A stretch of 64,000 bases of DNA from positions 1,222,824-1,286,823 of the forward strand of contig NW_003158724.1 in NCBI RefSeq assembly GCF_000003605.2, in the 5' to 3' direction. A program made the position numbers and the translations under genes. The stretch's first letter is position 1. Each line of letters begins with the position of its first letter. This DNA comes from Saccoglossus kowalevskii. Its lineage: Eukaryota; Hemichordata; Enteropneusta; Harrimaniidae. This document shows positions 1 to 14,557 of this stretch, one piece after another. The notes under the pieces are model-generated. The model was not told the origin of the DNA, did not search any database, and worked only from the letters and a program-made list of their open reading frames with translations.

Positions 1-32
1 TTTACATACATACATACATACATACATACAAA
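1..32 (+). repeat. (CATA)n microsatellite
   Basis: About seven units lie at the window edge. Confidence 0.9.
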
Positions 33-302
33 AATGATTTACTTTTGCTTCAACCACTGCTACATAAACTATAAAAAATCATCCTGTAATTTCTGAAACG
101 AACTGTGAAACAAACTCCAGAGTGTTTCCAATGCGTGATGAGAAATTATTGGTAAATGCAAAACAGATGTGGACTTCATTCAAGTAAATTTATTGTATTC
201 AGTCACTGCATCTAAAAGCGTGAGACCAGGTTCGTACAGATAGCGCCCATCTAGTTATAATTTGTTAATATGTTGATGCTAGTGACGCATGTAAGGACAT
301 TA

Positions 303-408
303 ATGAACAAATGAATCAATAAATGGATGGATGGATCAATGAATAAATGATTGAACCGATCAACCAATCAATCAATCAATCGATCAATCAATAAATCAAT
401 CATTGATG
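303..408 (+). repeat. (AATC/ATGG)n degenerate tetranucleotide tract
   Basis: AATC, ATGG and AAAT units are mixed over about 100 bp. Confidence 0.8.
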
Positions 409-3400
409 GTATTCAAATCGTGTTTCGACTCGCTGTGTGCATTCTTTAACGCTGTCTCGATGGACATATACTTATTTCGGGTTATTTGTCTTATTCCTAT
501 AGTGCTGTCCATAACATCACTTATGCGAGCACGGGAATAACACGAATATTATGGAGTTGTGTATATGTGTGTTCTATCTTACGCCTCATTGACACCAATC
601 TACGTGTATCATTATTATAATGTATTCACAATGACCCACTGTTGATATGCCAAGTCATATGTAAAGAAATGAACGCCAAGTTACGCAGGTGTTGTCACGT
701 ATTAATATCACGATGTGTTATCGACCCAGTCAGATCAGCTGATCAGCCAAGCATGTGTGTGTGCGTGTGATATACGATACATTGTATACATGACCTCTAA
801 CTATCGCCTGTCGTATTGAACTGATTGCGATCACTTCAACACTTGTTCCATGCAAACGACATAGGGAGTTGTTGCGATTGTGAATGCATTAAACAATAAC
901 TAAATATTTTTTTTATTTTTTAGAATATATATTTATTGTTTTGGGGTGTACTGGTGTACTGAAAGTATGTGATGGCATATACATGCTGCGCGTACTTTAG
1001 CAAATCTTAAGACAAAAATTCCGTGTTTTTACGAGGTCCCCTAAGCTTCAAACGAATCTCAGCTCACTGAGGCGTGGTAGAAATGTTCGGCATGTAATAA
1101 TAAGTTCGCAGTTGGCAACTATGAATACGTCGTCACGCCCATTGTAATGTACGTGTGTTGATCATAGAATGCACGTGTTATACCGTCTATAATCCAGTAT
1201 TTAATTTAATGTGTGAGATGTAACGTTTTTCATTTCCTAGATTTTACAGTCTTCCCCGACCGCGACGTCCACAACTTCAAGTTCATGTTGATTGTAGTAA
1301 AATCTCAAATCGCTGTAAGCGTGTTTCTTGCGCCAACCTCGGTCGTAATTTAAAGACGCTCTATGATTGAGAATTTGTAAACTATAATATGATTGTTTTA
1401 TTTTCGTTGATTCATCGGATTCTGATGCATCATGATCCAAACACGTTGCACTTATAGACCACGATTTAGTATTTGATTCAATAAATATCAAATACGCATG
1501 CGCGCTGATTGAACGTAAAATAACAATTACTGCACGTAATAGTGTTTCTTTCACCGAACGAATGCTATACACTGTGCTACAAAGACAACATTCCCCCCGT
1601 TTACTCGTCAGCCATCAGTATCAGCAGCAATATTAAAAAATATATAATTTCGTCCATATCGCATCTTTAATTAATTGTTTCATGTATATTGCAGATTTGT
1701 CACAGAGTTGATTTGGATATCAATTAGATGTAATATATTCTGTTTGTCACATTCGGGAATCGGTGGTATATTTTAATTTAAAACGCTAAAACGCATCCTA
1801 CGAGTAATGAAACTGTCACACAATGTTGTATAGTTGGAATAGTTAGTAATCTATACCACAATATTCAGAATTTCTGAAATAATAATATAAAAAGGAATAT
1901 AACATTTTTTTTCTTAGATTGTTTATTCGTGCCTCTGACTTGTTCGGGAGAGGAACAAATATTTTTAATCCCAAATTGGTTTTTCGGCCTAGTATGACGT
2001 CATTTTCTTTTGTTGAGTAACATACTTACATATTTGAAAACAATATTATTAATAACTCAGTCAGTCTTCGTATTTATAGTTTTTCGGCGACAAAAGCAGT
2101 GTAGTTTTATTTATTTTGCAATAGCTTCTGTTTTGTTGAAATATCAGTTATATATGTGTACTTATTTTTAGATAGCTTCATTTTGTGCATATAACATAGA
2201 CTAGAGGAAAACAAGGTAACAATACATGCCTCGTAAGCAACGGTTAAATAATTTGTTTTTGACTTGTCAACAATAATGTTGTTATTTCCAAATAGTACGT
2301 ATATACATCACACTGATAGTTGTTATTTCGTGTTTTTTTTTTGTATTAGTTTTAGTTAGTAGTTTTATTGAACACATTTAAATAATTATCTTGAACGCGA
2401 TGACGAGAAAGATTTGAACACTAATCGATGGACTCGTAAATATTGCCGACTATTCACGTATAAGGGGCCGTCCATTCGATAACTAATGGGTAGATCAGCT
2501 GGATTCTTGTTTTTGTTATAGTGTTGACCATCATACCAAGCAGAGTCCCTACAGGATGTTGTTCAGTTGAGCGCATGGCAGTCAATTAGAAACAGCGGCG
2601 TTGTTTAAATAATATACAGGGCCTTTATTCGTGTGACACTTTCTTCAAGAACATGCAGTGGACATTAAACGAGTGGAAATTGATCATTTCTTTTGACGAG
2701 GGCATCTATACTGCCACGTGACCCGGAAGTTGTATTACGGTGACTCGCTTAAGAAGACAACTTCTGAAATTCTGAAAGTACGATTTTTTTTATTCAAAAC
2801 GTCGAACTAGAATAACAATTTGACGAGTTAGCACTTAGAATCATAATAATCCACGAACCAAAACAACTGACAAAGTTAGAAACTGAAATGAAAATTTATT
2901 GTAACTGTGAATGTGTGCGTCTCTTCTTTGAATAAGAACAAATGCAAACGCGAAGGAATCTCTTGCCATGTTTTCGTGCGTCTTATTTATCCAATGATCG
3001 ACCCCTTGGATAGAATAATTAATCATGTGTTCAGCGATTTCTCGGGTGTGGCAATGTAAACATGTAATGCATTCATTTGCAGGTTGCTACGTTCCGACAC
3101 ATTATGAATTACATTTAAATGCAACATAGTCGCATAGTACATAGTGTTCTATTTACGTCATGATAACAAATAACATAATCTAGTGAAATAGGAATGACAT
3201 TTGCACTACGAGGTCATGTATGTCAAGTCATCACAAGAACACCATAGAGTATGCACGAAAGCAGTACGGTGATCGTATCTGTTGCAGTATTACTCATGAT
3301 AACCCTTTTTATTATTACTTGTTTTTCCTGTTTTCAGTGATAACAGCCCGACATGTCAGTAAAATACCTTTTACGCAAGTCATGCTACCAAGGGTTTTGC

Positions 3401-5639
3401 CATCGTCTGCTTTCACGCGCTATTAAACCGCCGTAATTTACGATAAATACAGTAAAATGATTCATTCATATTCACCGATTGCTTATTATATCATGTGTTT
3501 TTCGTGATGCGAGCAAAGAACATTTTCGAAGGAATAAAAATATTTCTTCGTATGGAAATTAAAACCAAAAACCTGTGGGTAATACAATGCCACAGCATCA
3601 ACTTTGAAGTTGTTAAGACTGTGATTATCATTACTAGAACTTCACGTGGTCATATCAATGCTATCAAAATAATCTTTTAGTCGATATCGTTCAGTCAGGT
3701 TATGAGCATTTTTTTCAATTCGGCAAATATGCAGTAAGGCCGTTTCAAACATTATAAAATCATGTTTTTATGTTTATAAAAATATCTGAATAGTTTTGGT
3801 TTCTATATCTTTATTAATTGACATAGTATATGAAGTTAGACAACTATGTGCACATGCTAGGTCGTGGCCTTTGCTATACGCTCTGAATTAGTAAAACACA
3901 CTGTTTATTGTTGTTCTTGTATTATCAAGAATCAGAAAGCTAGCCATAGTTTAGACTGACGTGAAACAACAACGATTCAACAATAATTATTGCAGATCGA
4001 AAATATTCTCAATCGACAATTGTAAGACTGTCATAAGTAAACTTTTACGGGAGGTTCTCTACATCGTGACCTATAAAACATTTGACAAGTAATTTATGCA
4101 TTGTCTGAACTTGGCTTGTTCGAATATATTTCACTATTAATTTTGTGATTACCCTAATATACACCTAGCTACGTCATCTCATTATGCGGTACTGGTACTT
4201 AAACTCAATCTCGCACGATGTGATAAACCGTAGATGGAGGGTATTTCAGTAATAAAAACACCGTGGCAGCAAGCTTCAAACAAGATGAACAGGATAGAGG
4301 ATTTGACGACGTACTGAAACTAAATATCACATCAAACTAAAACCTACAACTCTTTGTTTTCCTCCATATGGGTATAGTAAATTTGATCGTTAGCTTTTAT
4401 ATTTTCACCAATGGTCATTCCACAATACAATCTGTCGTGTCAACAATAAAAACTATTTCATAAAAGGGAAAATCAACTAACATAAAATGTGTTTCCAGAA
4501 TTAAAATACATGTACTCTTCTATTAAAAATCAGTATGCCAAATGTATGTTAATAATCATAATCTTTGTCACGGGTAAGATCAATGTAGACTCCAACTAGA
4601 TAATACTTATGAATCATATGGTTTTGCATAGATTCAAACTGCTGCGCTTTAACGTAAGTTAGGAAGTATTATTTCTCAGGAGGCAATTTTTCTTTAGTTT
4701 CACTATGTTTTATAATTGGGTCGTCGTACTTTTGAAACTATCCAGCATAATCTCAATACCGAAACGAGCGTCCATAATTTCAGCGTAAGGAACTGCTCCC
4801 AACGTAAAACACTAAAGCGTTGTTCAGAATACAGCAGTAAAATGTAATTGCTTTGTATTATTTGACAGATTTAGATGATAACAGTATAATAGCAATCATC
4901 AATTTGATCCACTCTGAGAATGTTAGTTAGCTAAGTAATTCAATTACTGAAATCGTTGGTGAATCAAACCTTTCTCTCCCATGCACACACATTTTAATTG
5001 CCAGTTGCAATGGAAGTGTATTATATATTTACGACGATTCTCGTGCTAGTTCTGCAAATCCAAAATATCGCAATTTCAATCGTCCAACGATTGAATAAAC
5101 CCGTTTCACTGTTTGTTTAGGAAGAACGCTAGAGTGGGAGGAAATAGAGAGACTGTAATACGATACGATTCGACCATAGCAGTTCAAAACACAGGGAAAT
5201 CTACCGAAATGTGCTGTGGTTTTGTTGCACATGACAAGAGGCGTGCTTGTCACGGTGACACGTATTTTACAGCGTGTGTGTTATGAATCGCTTTCAAAGC
5301 GATTCAATGAATTAAAGTGTTCAACCATCTGTTAATAGGCGCAAAAGTTTGTAACAAAAAGTCACGTGATCTAACATGTGAAAAATAAAACTGCACACAA
5401 AGCAACACATCTTTTATCTTACATTCACCGAGCAGTAAAGCTGATTATATTTTTCAGTATTGTTCAATCTGAATATGTTTGGTTCTGTCCATCAGAGATA
5501 TGCGTAAACCGGATATGACGATTACTATAATTAACTCCGACTTGATTGACTTTACACACGGGAATGCAGCTTTTACAGTTGGGGTCAATGGTACAGTGAC
5601 AATTGATCGTAACCTTTACCGTGATGTTTGATACGGTAG

Positions 5640-5835
5640 AGCACATTCTGGTTTTTATGAAAAAAATACGTATCGTTACTGGTGTCTTATAATAGTCTGT
5701 AAGATTATTGTTTCCCGTTATTCAAAGCCTTCCGACTTCTTTGCCAAAAATAATAAAAATTACATATTTATTTTTAGTGATTTTAGTCTTTATTTTGATG
5801 TAAGTATTCTTCTGTATATCGACGCATAAGTGACG
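5640..5835 (+). repeat. dispersed repeat, copy 1
   Basis: It shares GCACATTCTG at the left, then ATTGTTTC, GTTATT, CTTTGCCAAAA and TATCGACG in the same order with 6588-6855. It is AT-rich and non-coding. Confidence 0.5.
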
Positions 5836-6587
5836 TCACGAGCGAATCCACGTCATCAGATCTGCTGTTCAGCTTAAATGGGAGTGACATGTTAACATAA
5901 ATTGAATAGCTTTCCTATGCCACAGTCTGTCTGGTGGGTTTGAACTTCATAAACGGGTTCATGTTACCGAATTGCATCGCGGATTGAGCGAATATCACAA
6001 ATACCACCATGAGACATAGCGAAAGGTGAAGGGCGATTTGATTTCTCTGGAGACTAAACTATATTCGATGCTTCCAAGGATATCCCGGACTTAAGGGCAA
6101 AATATGCAATCTATTCAAAACTACTTTGCATCTACCATATGGAATGTAACAATAACTTTTGAATACAATATCTACTACTGAAAATAAAAAAAATGCGACC
6201 CATTGTGGGGGAAATCACAAAATAATATAACATGGACCCGTGAACATAATACAAACATAAAATTACTCGTAATTGTATATCAATGGAAAATTTGATATAA
6301 AAAAATACCACTCCCCTTTGATTCACCAAGGTTACTCACAGAGCAAATATACACTCAATAATAAAGCGATGTGAACTCGTGAATATATGGTATTATGGTT
6401 GATCACATCTATGCACATGTTTTCAGATGTTCCACGGAATTTAATACTTTCAAATAATAAATCAACGCTCAATTTTCTCATAGACCTTAAAATACATATT
6501 CTAAGGTCTATAATTTTCTCTAACATGGCCGTATACTGAAATTTAAACTAGCATTGCGGAACATTGATAAGAAAAGTGTGTGGTAGT

Positions 6588-6855
6588 GCACATTCTGATT
6601 GTCATGAAACAAAATTACTTACAATTACGGGTTCTTAGTTTGTGGGATTATTAGTTCTTCTGAATGGTACACTTGCACACATAGAATATAACGACTATTC
6701 GTAGTTTGAAAGGTGCTTTAATTCAATGACAATATCACAATTCAGTATTATAATAAACGTTTTATTGTTTCGCGTTATTTAAGGCCCTCGGACTACTTTG
6801 CCAAAATTAACAAATTAAATATTTCTCTGTGTATCGACGAATAAGGGACCCCATT
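6588..6855 (+). repeat. dispersed repeat, copy 2
   Basis: Blocks are in the same order as in 5640-5835, with an extra insertion of about 70 bp. It could be a local duplication or two copies of one element. Confidence 0.5.
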
Positions 6856-9074
6856 ACGTCACGCCATTATGAAAACTTTAGCTAAATCAATAATGGACAA
6901 TTTAGGGTAGCCAGGCATTCTAAGTTATTATTTATTATTTAATAATCGTGAGTTCCATGCTCATGCATGAAACAGTTCACATGGTTTTACTGACGTTTTC
7001 ACAAATAACACTTATACCAACTTTTTACAGTTAATTATAGTTTGTTGAACACCATTTGTAGTCACGTGTAGCTCGTTAAAAAAGTTTTACTATGACAAAA
7101 TAATTAAATTCAAACGCGCGCTGCGTCACGATGACGACAATGGCCTTGCTATCTGATTCATTCGCCATCATTGATTCTTAATCTGTATCCGTTCTTTTAC
7201 TCATACTTGTTTTGGGTATGTAAACATAAATTAACAATTGTAATGATACCACAATGTGTATGTAGAACCGGATTAATTAAACACCGGGTAATAAGTCATG
7301 TTTGGTGAGCCCCGTTCGTAAAATGGGAAACAAATTATTCTCTTGATATCCGTTGCCATGTCATCAAACATTACCTCGTTATCAACAGATAGCTTAATTC
7401 GGTCCAGCGTTTCTGCTTGGGGTGTTCATAACGTAGTTTGTTTGTATGCCGTGACACGATCAGGATGAGTAATAAATTTTAATTTAATAGGAACTTGGTT
7501 TAAATATTTTTGAGTAAGTACATTGGAATTTAAACATGTGATACGGTAGTAGGTTTTTGTAACATGGGCAAATAAATGTTTTGTTTTATTTCCCCACAGT
7601 CTGGTGGTATGTTTCTCAAATATAACACATTCCTCTTTTAGGGTCGGTTCTTCTCATTATTTTCTCCTTCAGAGTTCTCGTATTTGTAAATTCATTTCAT
7701 GTGGCAGCTATTACGTCCCCATTCACCGTGTTTTCCTATGAAACCCTGTATTTTTTATTCAGATGTCCGCCAAGCTTTCAATCGCGTTTGATTAGAAATG
7801 TACCAACTTCAGTCAAAGAAACGCAAATGTGTAAACAAGTCAGAAGATAAATAGTCCTGCTGGTTTGTCTCCTAGCTTATTCGGGTGCGAACATTTGCCA
7901 CATTTGACATATCATAACAAGAGTTATCTATATAAACAGATTGGCTGAACGACTATGGTCATGAAAGGAATTGTGTAACTAAAATAATAGTTTATTCGAG
8001 AATTTAGCTGCCAATAAAGATCGTTAAAACCATGATTGATGACTAGGTTATTGCACGATAACACAGTGATATCGCGCCGTATCACTCTTTCCAAACATCA
8101 ATATTCCACTGTCATTACACATCCGTGAAACCGTTGAGTACAATATACTGACAATTTTTGTTGCATTCATGCCCGGTGAATTTGCCCGACCACAATATTA
8201 TATATGTTTGAATGTTGTTCACATACATACTTATTTATGTAATTCTTGTTCTTTCTGATAATTAAAGGGCGCTAATGGTGGTAAACAGCCTGATTAGGGT
8301 CGAATCTCCAGTAAAGGTCCGAGGCCATGCCTCTTATTTTAATAATAGAACCTTGACCCAAAACAAGCCGGAAGCATCAAAGTTGTTGTACACTAATGAA
8401 GTAATATTGAGAATTTGGCGAATGTCAGATGTTTTTTTTTCGGCAGCTCTACCGAGGATTGAGTCTATTCATATCGTGTGTGTATGCGAAATGGCCAATG
8501 TCCTGTAGAAATGTATTCATGTATATCGTGAACTACATGTTGCTTTCAATCAAATCACCTGCTTAACTCATTAAGTAGAGTTACTATCTATTCGCACAAC
8601 TCGTCGACCTGGAAACCAGGCTATTGTTATTCAAAAACTGTCCTGTTTCTAAATAGTGACGGGGGAAGTTGTACTCTCAACTTGCATCATGTGAAGACAG
8701 CCTCGGAAATCTATTTTAAATCACAATATTTCTTGAAATATTTGCACATTTTAAGCTACGGGTTTTAATATATTTCAGATTCATTCCTGCTGATTGGTGT
8801 TTATTCTTAAAATTGTACCCCTTTTACCGAAATCGACGATGCGACGATTGAGACATTTCTAGAAATCCCTGATCGATTTCACTACCTGTTCAAATTTACA
8901 TATTGTATGGCTGAAAATAGCGTATTTTGTAGCCATTTTGTGTACATTGAAGTGACGTGCTGATACGTGCATGTGTAATCATGGGACATTCCCTCACAGC
9001 TCAGTCAGTAGAATTGTCGATCCTTGGCTTTTATGATCGAAGAGAACCGATTTTTAGCCCAGGGTCTTACTAAT

Positions 9075-9260
9075 ACCATACAGTGAACTCAGATAGCATG
9101 CCAATAGCACATATAATGAAATCTCAGATGACATACTGTTATAACACATTGAACTCTCTCTACAGTGACTAACAGATGGCACACCAATAACACAAGTAAA
9201 CTTTTCAACAGTGACTCAGATGACATACCATCACCTTGAACTCTCTCTATAGTGACTATC
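9075..9260 (+). repeat. imperfect tandem repeat, period about 85-89 bp
   Basis: TTGAACTCTCTCTACAGTGACT near 9147 recurs as TTGAACTCTCTCTATAGTGACT near 9236. CTCAGATGACATAC recurs at a similar distance. Confidence 0.6.
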
Positions 9261-10441
9261 ATAGTGAATGCCACACGTTTCCTTGTGAAAATACTAGTAA
9301 CATTTGATTATATGGGTATTTCATGCGTTCTTTTCAATGAATCGACAAAGTCCAATTCAGTTTCCTTATGACGACTCAATACAATTTCTTCTCTAAATTC
9401 ATATTATCACGTAGGGCTGTCCTACGACATTTTTAGTGAGGTGGTATCTCAATACTGTGATAGCGATAGCATTTTAGTAAGCACATCTAACCCAGAGTTA
9501 CGGAAATTGTCTCTGTATATGTACACTTCATGCTGCAGGCCATGTGTGTGTATGTCTGCAACGTGATTCGCTCAAGGACAAATGCAACAGTAATGACAGT
9601 AACATCCTATCATGGATTCAATAAAAACATATGATAGTGTTTTGAGATAATGTGACATTTTATGAATGAGGGTGTTCACTGAATACATCATAGTGTGTGT
9701 ATGAAATACGCCACTGTCCTAGTAATATATTAGAGTTGTTTCATGATAATAGTACCTCTTATTGCCTTTTGTGTGGATACAAACCATACGTGCTTTTCTT
9801 GTGTTGAAAATTTTAAATTACAATGATGCGTACTATTAGAATCACGCCAGATAAAGTCCTATAATAATTATCCAGCAATCCCTTAAGCCATGTCTAATTT
9901 TATTTGAGAATTGAATTAAATGATGTTTCAAATCAAATAAACATGAAAAGATCAGAGTAATATATAAGTTATTATCTGTTTTGTAACGAATATAAACATT
10001 CACTTAGTACTTTGTAATTTTTGTCAGGACAACTGTTACGTCATTCTCAATTAGGTATTTTGGCGTTCTGCCGGTTGTCACCAGACGACGTCGAACGTTT
10101 AGCGAATGTCTTGCAAGGACCTTATATTTAATGTGATTTATACCCCATTGTATGGAGATGTCGATAACTACCACATATCTGCCACCGTATGTAGGTTAAT
10201 TATAACACATTATAGATACAGCATTACATAGAAGAGTTTGATTCAGTAAACGCCAGTACTGGACAGTCCGTGCAAGTGTTGACATGGCAGTCGTCCGAAT
10301 TTATTGCAGGTAAAGTTCGGAAACCGGAATTTGTGAATTGATCTCCGATCGATCGCGCGTTCACAAAATACTGGATTTCATAATATAATACTTACATGTT
10401 CAGCAACTTTTACGCAATTTTCTTTGATTTTTTTTTTACAG

Positions 10442-10581
10442 AAGTGAGGGGTAGTCTTTACCATTACAAACTGATAGAAGACCTGTTTGAAATTTACAGC
10501 CCATTAGTAAGACCTGTCAAAGAATCTACCACAGTTACCAACGTACATGTCGAGTTTTTCCTGTCACAAATCATTGAAATG
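10442..10581 (+). CDS. plus-strand nAChR exon 2
   Basis: This 140-nt exon has a polypyrimidine-rich acceptor ending TTTTTACAG and a donor G|GTAAGA. It encodes the N-terminal helix and first strand ([11 protein letters not shown], then LVRPV, ending QIIEM). It begins with two bases of a split codon, so exon 1 must end in phase 1. It ends in phase 0, as the next exon needs. Confidence 0.93.
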
Positions 10582-13500
10582 GTAAGATTTTTCAAGATAT
10601 TATATAATAATTCTCAGATTTGTATTTCAAAATTGTCACATACATTTACAAGGCTGTAGTGAGCGTGAAACACAGATTGGATTGGAAAGGTTGGAAAAGT
10701 TTGGAATAACCCCGAACTCGTAGACTCCATATAACTTTATTTCCGTGTATATTTCACTTTTCTAGGTGTGGCCAAAGAATAACAAAATTTCGTGGTAAAA
10801 AAAATAATATCTGGAAAAAAAATTCTGATAGAAGAACTGTTCTTATTGTTTCCAAACACAGTAAGATGGACATCCAAATATGTGTTTACATGTTTTGAAT
10901 TCACGTTTTAACCAGATGAATTATATGGATTCGTCTATAAGGGCCATTATATCAACTTATTTCCCAGTACCTGCTCTAGTAATACGTGTTATATAAGTCA
11001 CCAAAATGATTGATTCCCATAACGATACTAATGCGTGTCGGTGTGACGTCTTGCCTTCTGTGTGATTATTTATGGTGTGGAAAATGTGTACACTTGGTGA
11101 TGTTCGTTAGAAGACAGCTGCCCTATTACCACACATGATAAATCTTACAGTCGAAAGATCGCAGGATTCTGGTAGACACCTCGGCTATATATGACATTAC
11201 ATATAAACGACGTACTCATAGCGTTTAATTCAGACTTTCCAAATGTGCGAGATAGCATGAACTGAACAATGTTGAGAATATGGATGGGTAATTAGAAATT
11301 AACTGAAGATTATGTATTCTGCACTGAATTATATTAATTGTGGAATCAGTAGACATTGGTGGCTATGTGAGGCTAAGTTTGTTCTTGAAAGTTAATTACA
11401 TTGTAGCTATGTTTATCTACGTAATGCGTGGAATGGGAATGACAGGATATCTACTTTCAATATATCATATTGTTATAGCAAATCAACGTGATTGTGACAC
11501 ATGTTATGTTGTTATCTTGCCCTGGGAGTGGTCTTCCGCAAAAGGACAATTCACCTGCCCCCTACAGGCAGTTACGCAACGTGTAACAAAACTTGCAACA
11601 TGGTAAAAACTTAATCTAGGATGCCACTGCTAATCTGTTCGAAAACTACATAATTGTATTATAAAATTAACATTAAATGACACTAAATCAGTTGATAGTG
11701 GTTGCTTTGTTACAAGTTTCCAGGTCATATTGAATGGTTCAAATCGCGAGAAAAACACTGGGAAAAAGACTTTGTACAAATGCGCTCATTTTATTGGTTA
11801 AATAATGATTTGTACTACCTTGAACGCCATCGGATTGAATGGCTATGCGAATAGGCCTTCGTTTACTGAATGGTCTCTCGTGAATACAGACTGGACAATG
11901 GAGAATATTCGTCACAGAAAACTTATTTGTGGAATGTACGCTTTAAAAATACTTGCAGTTAACAGAAAATAACATACCTAGAACATATAGAGAAAATAAA
12001 TTATTGTCGTAAAATCTTATATGGGATAGATTATATTGCTCATCGGTCTGGGGTTCATAATACAAAAAATAACACCATCAAATGATATTGTTAAAATAAA
12101 ATTTACATTATTCTGATGTAAGACAACGACATGAGGACACATACCTATTGGAAGCTAACAATGTGTCTACCAATTCAATCAGGACACTTAGATTTTATCG
12201 ATATAAAACCTTACGACATCAACATTTATGACAAAACCTGAAGGGTGAATCCGAGTAAAGGTGTTTCCAGTAATCTAAACTGTTCCTCAAAACTCGTTAA
12301 ACTATATATTGCACACATAGTGATGGAATAGGGTAGAAATATACACTACTTTGACATCTCTGATCGATATCTCATGATAGATGACCTCAATTATATGTAC
12401 TACTCCGTGGTATGTTTCTGTACGTGTACCCGTGATAATCGGAAATACACAGCTGTTAAAGTTGTATAGGTTCTTAGTTTACTCGTCGTGGCGTTTGGTT
12501 GTTTTCTCTGTGCATCAATATTGTGCACGTACAATAACGTCAGATGACTGATACGGGGAAATCGAAGCCTAAAAACAATAAACATAGTTCAACACTGACA
12601 CTTGCGAAGGTAGAAGTGACAAATAGTGTAATGTGCAATAGTGCTAATCTCTTGTTTCGTAAACGTGAGAGTTCTGGTACCATATAGTCTGACAAGTAGT
12701 TGGATTCTAAACAAATGCATTATGAATGGTTTGTACACTGAATGTTTTTGTACTTCTTAACGAGAAACATGTTTATAAATGTTTTCGCCCCAATTAAACT
12801 TTTGAATGTGTTTTTGAATAAGTATATTATGATAAAAGAGTTTGTCCAGTGAATCTTTAGAATAGCTTGCACTTCGTGTATTTGGTCAAGTACAACGGGG
12901 AAAACTAATCTGGAATAACTTCGTCGAGTAGGAGATGTTTATTTTCCCTTGCGACGTGTAATGGTATTTTGGCAACACGTCTTTAGAATATCATACAGAA
13001 ATATCACCATTCCACATTGATCATCTCCAAATCTTGCCTGTGTCACGGTGGGTAATCTTGACATATCTGCAATAGATCAAACGTACACAATGTAAACAGT
13101 AATGGGTGTATTTATCTGTCACTGGCACTACTGCAATTCTTCTGAGATTGCTTCTAGAATCCTATGAAATCTTGAAAGATCAAAGGTTCTTGACTTCAGG
13201 TTTAGCCATCTGCTGTCAAGGGCAGCTCTTCGTTATAACATTGTTATATGATTTATCTTTTACATTTTTTCAACCTAGATCTGAATGTTAGATATTAGCA
13301 ATTATTTTTGTATAACTTTGTGGTGTTGGCATGTCGCCAGATGCTATATACATCGCTTGTAATAATAGTAAGTTGCAATGGTATATATATTCGCTGGGTT
13401 CTATTGTGTATTTCAAGACAGAGCTATAAGCGACATCACGTTTTAAATTACCTAAAATTAAATCGCTAATAATATTTATTCATAGTACGTGGGATACCAC

Positions 13501-14508
13501 CCATATTCTGAAAATGAGGTATATAATCATATGATGCGATGAAATACTACAAGTGTCAACAACATATATTTCTGAAAAGTGCCTTATTCGTGTCTGTCAT
13601 CAAGCCTGGTCCTGTATGTGTATCGTGTTCTTTGTCTAATATCACAAGCTATTACTAATTAAACCTGTCCAAATACTGGTCACGCACTCAGAATGGATAA
13701 TATGAAATGATAAGCATGGTGCATATATTGCACTGTCGACATGGGATGCCTTAGATTCTCTTGCACGGTACGATGAAACTAAGAGACCGCCACCTCCCGA
13801 TCGACATGAAGCAAACACAGATTCATAGTTCATTCCTACATGACACAACACAATTCGACACCAGCAACATAGAGTAATCGTTTATGCTGTCGCTAACAAG
13901 TTTGACTCGGGAAAAATATTTTGTACAAAAATAGTAAAAATATTTGAATAAATTTGTAAGTAGGATAAAGAAAATGCACATTTCTCGATAGATCATATGA
14001 TGAGTTATACTAATTAATTTAAGAAACTCATACGATAAAAAGTATTATTATGTAATGATGTTAATAGTATATCGTTAATGTTAATGTTAATAAGATTTCA
14101 GTAGTGTGTCCAGTCGAACTGATTATATATTCAAATACTTGATTTGCTATCAACTTTCCGTTAAGTCGTCAGGTGATTTTTATATCTGTTAAATAGCCAA
14201 CAACAAACAAACGAACAAATGTGGCGCAGACCATTTCCCGAAATGTTTGGTCTGTGTAACATATCACAGTACACTGTCATGCAATGGCAGAAGCAAGAAT
14301 GTTATAAGTGATGGACATTTCCCACATTCCAGTATAATATCGGATATATCTATGTATTGTTCATAGGCTTAATGTGTCTTTTATCAGGCGACCCCATTAG
14401 CAATTAACTTTGAAATCATGTACTGAATCCACAGTTGTCTCTATTCAATTTAAATACCNNNNNNNNNNNNNNNNNNNNNNNNNNNNNNNNNNNNNNNNNN
14501 NNNNNNNN

Positions 14509-14557
<49 letters not shown>

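Larger units (their letters stand above)
33..10441. other. no supported gene; intergenic or intron 1 of the plus-strand nAChR
   Basis: Only short chance frames, simple repeats and the repeats listed separately are visible. The signal-peptide exon should end in phase 1 before 10442, but I could not pick a convincing candidate. A cysteine-rich minus-strand frame at 5464-5646 is not recognised. Confidence 0.6.

Noticed and set aside
10286-10311. ATG followed by a GTAAAG donor just before nAChR exon 2, as exon 1
   Set aside because: It encodes only about 8 residues, is not signal-peptide-like and joins exon 2 in the wrong frame.
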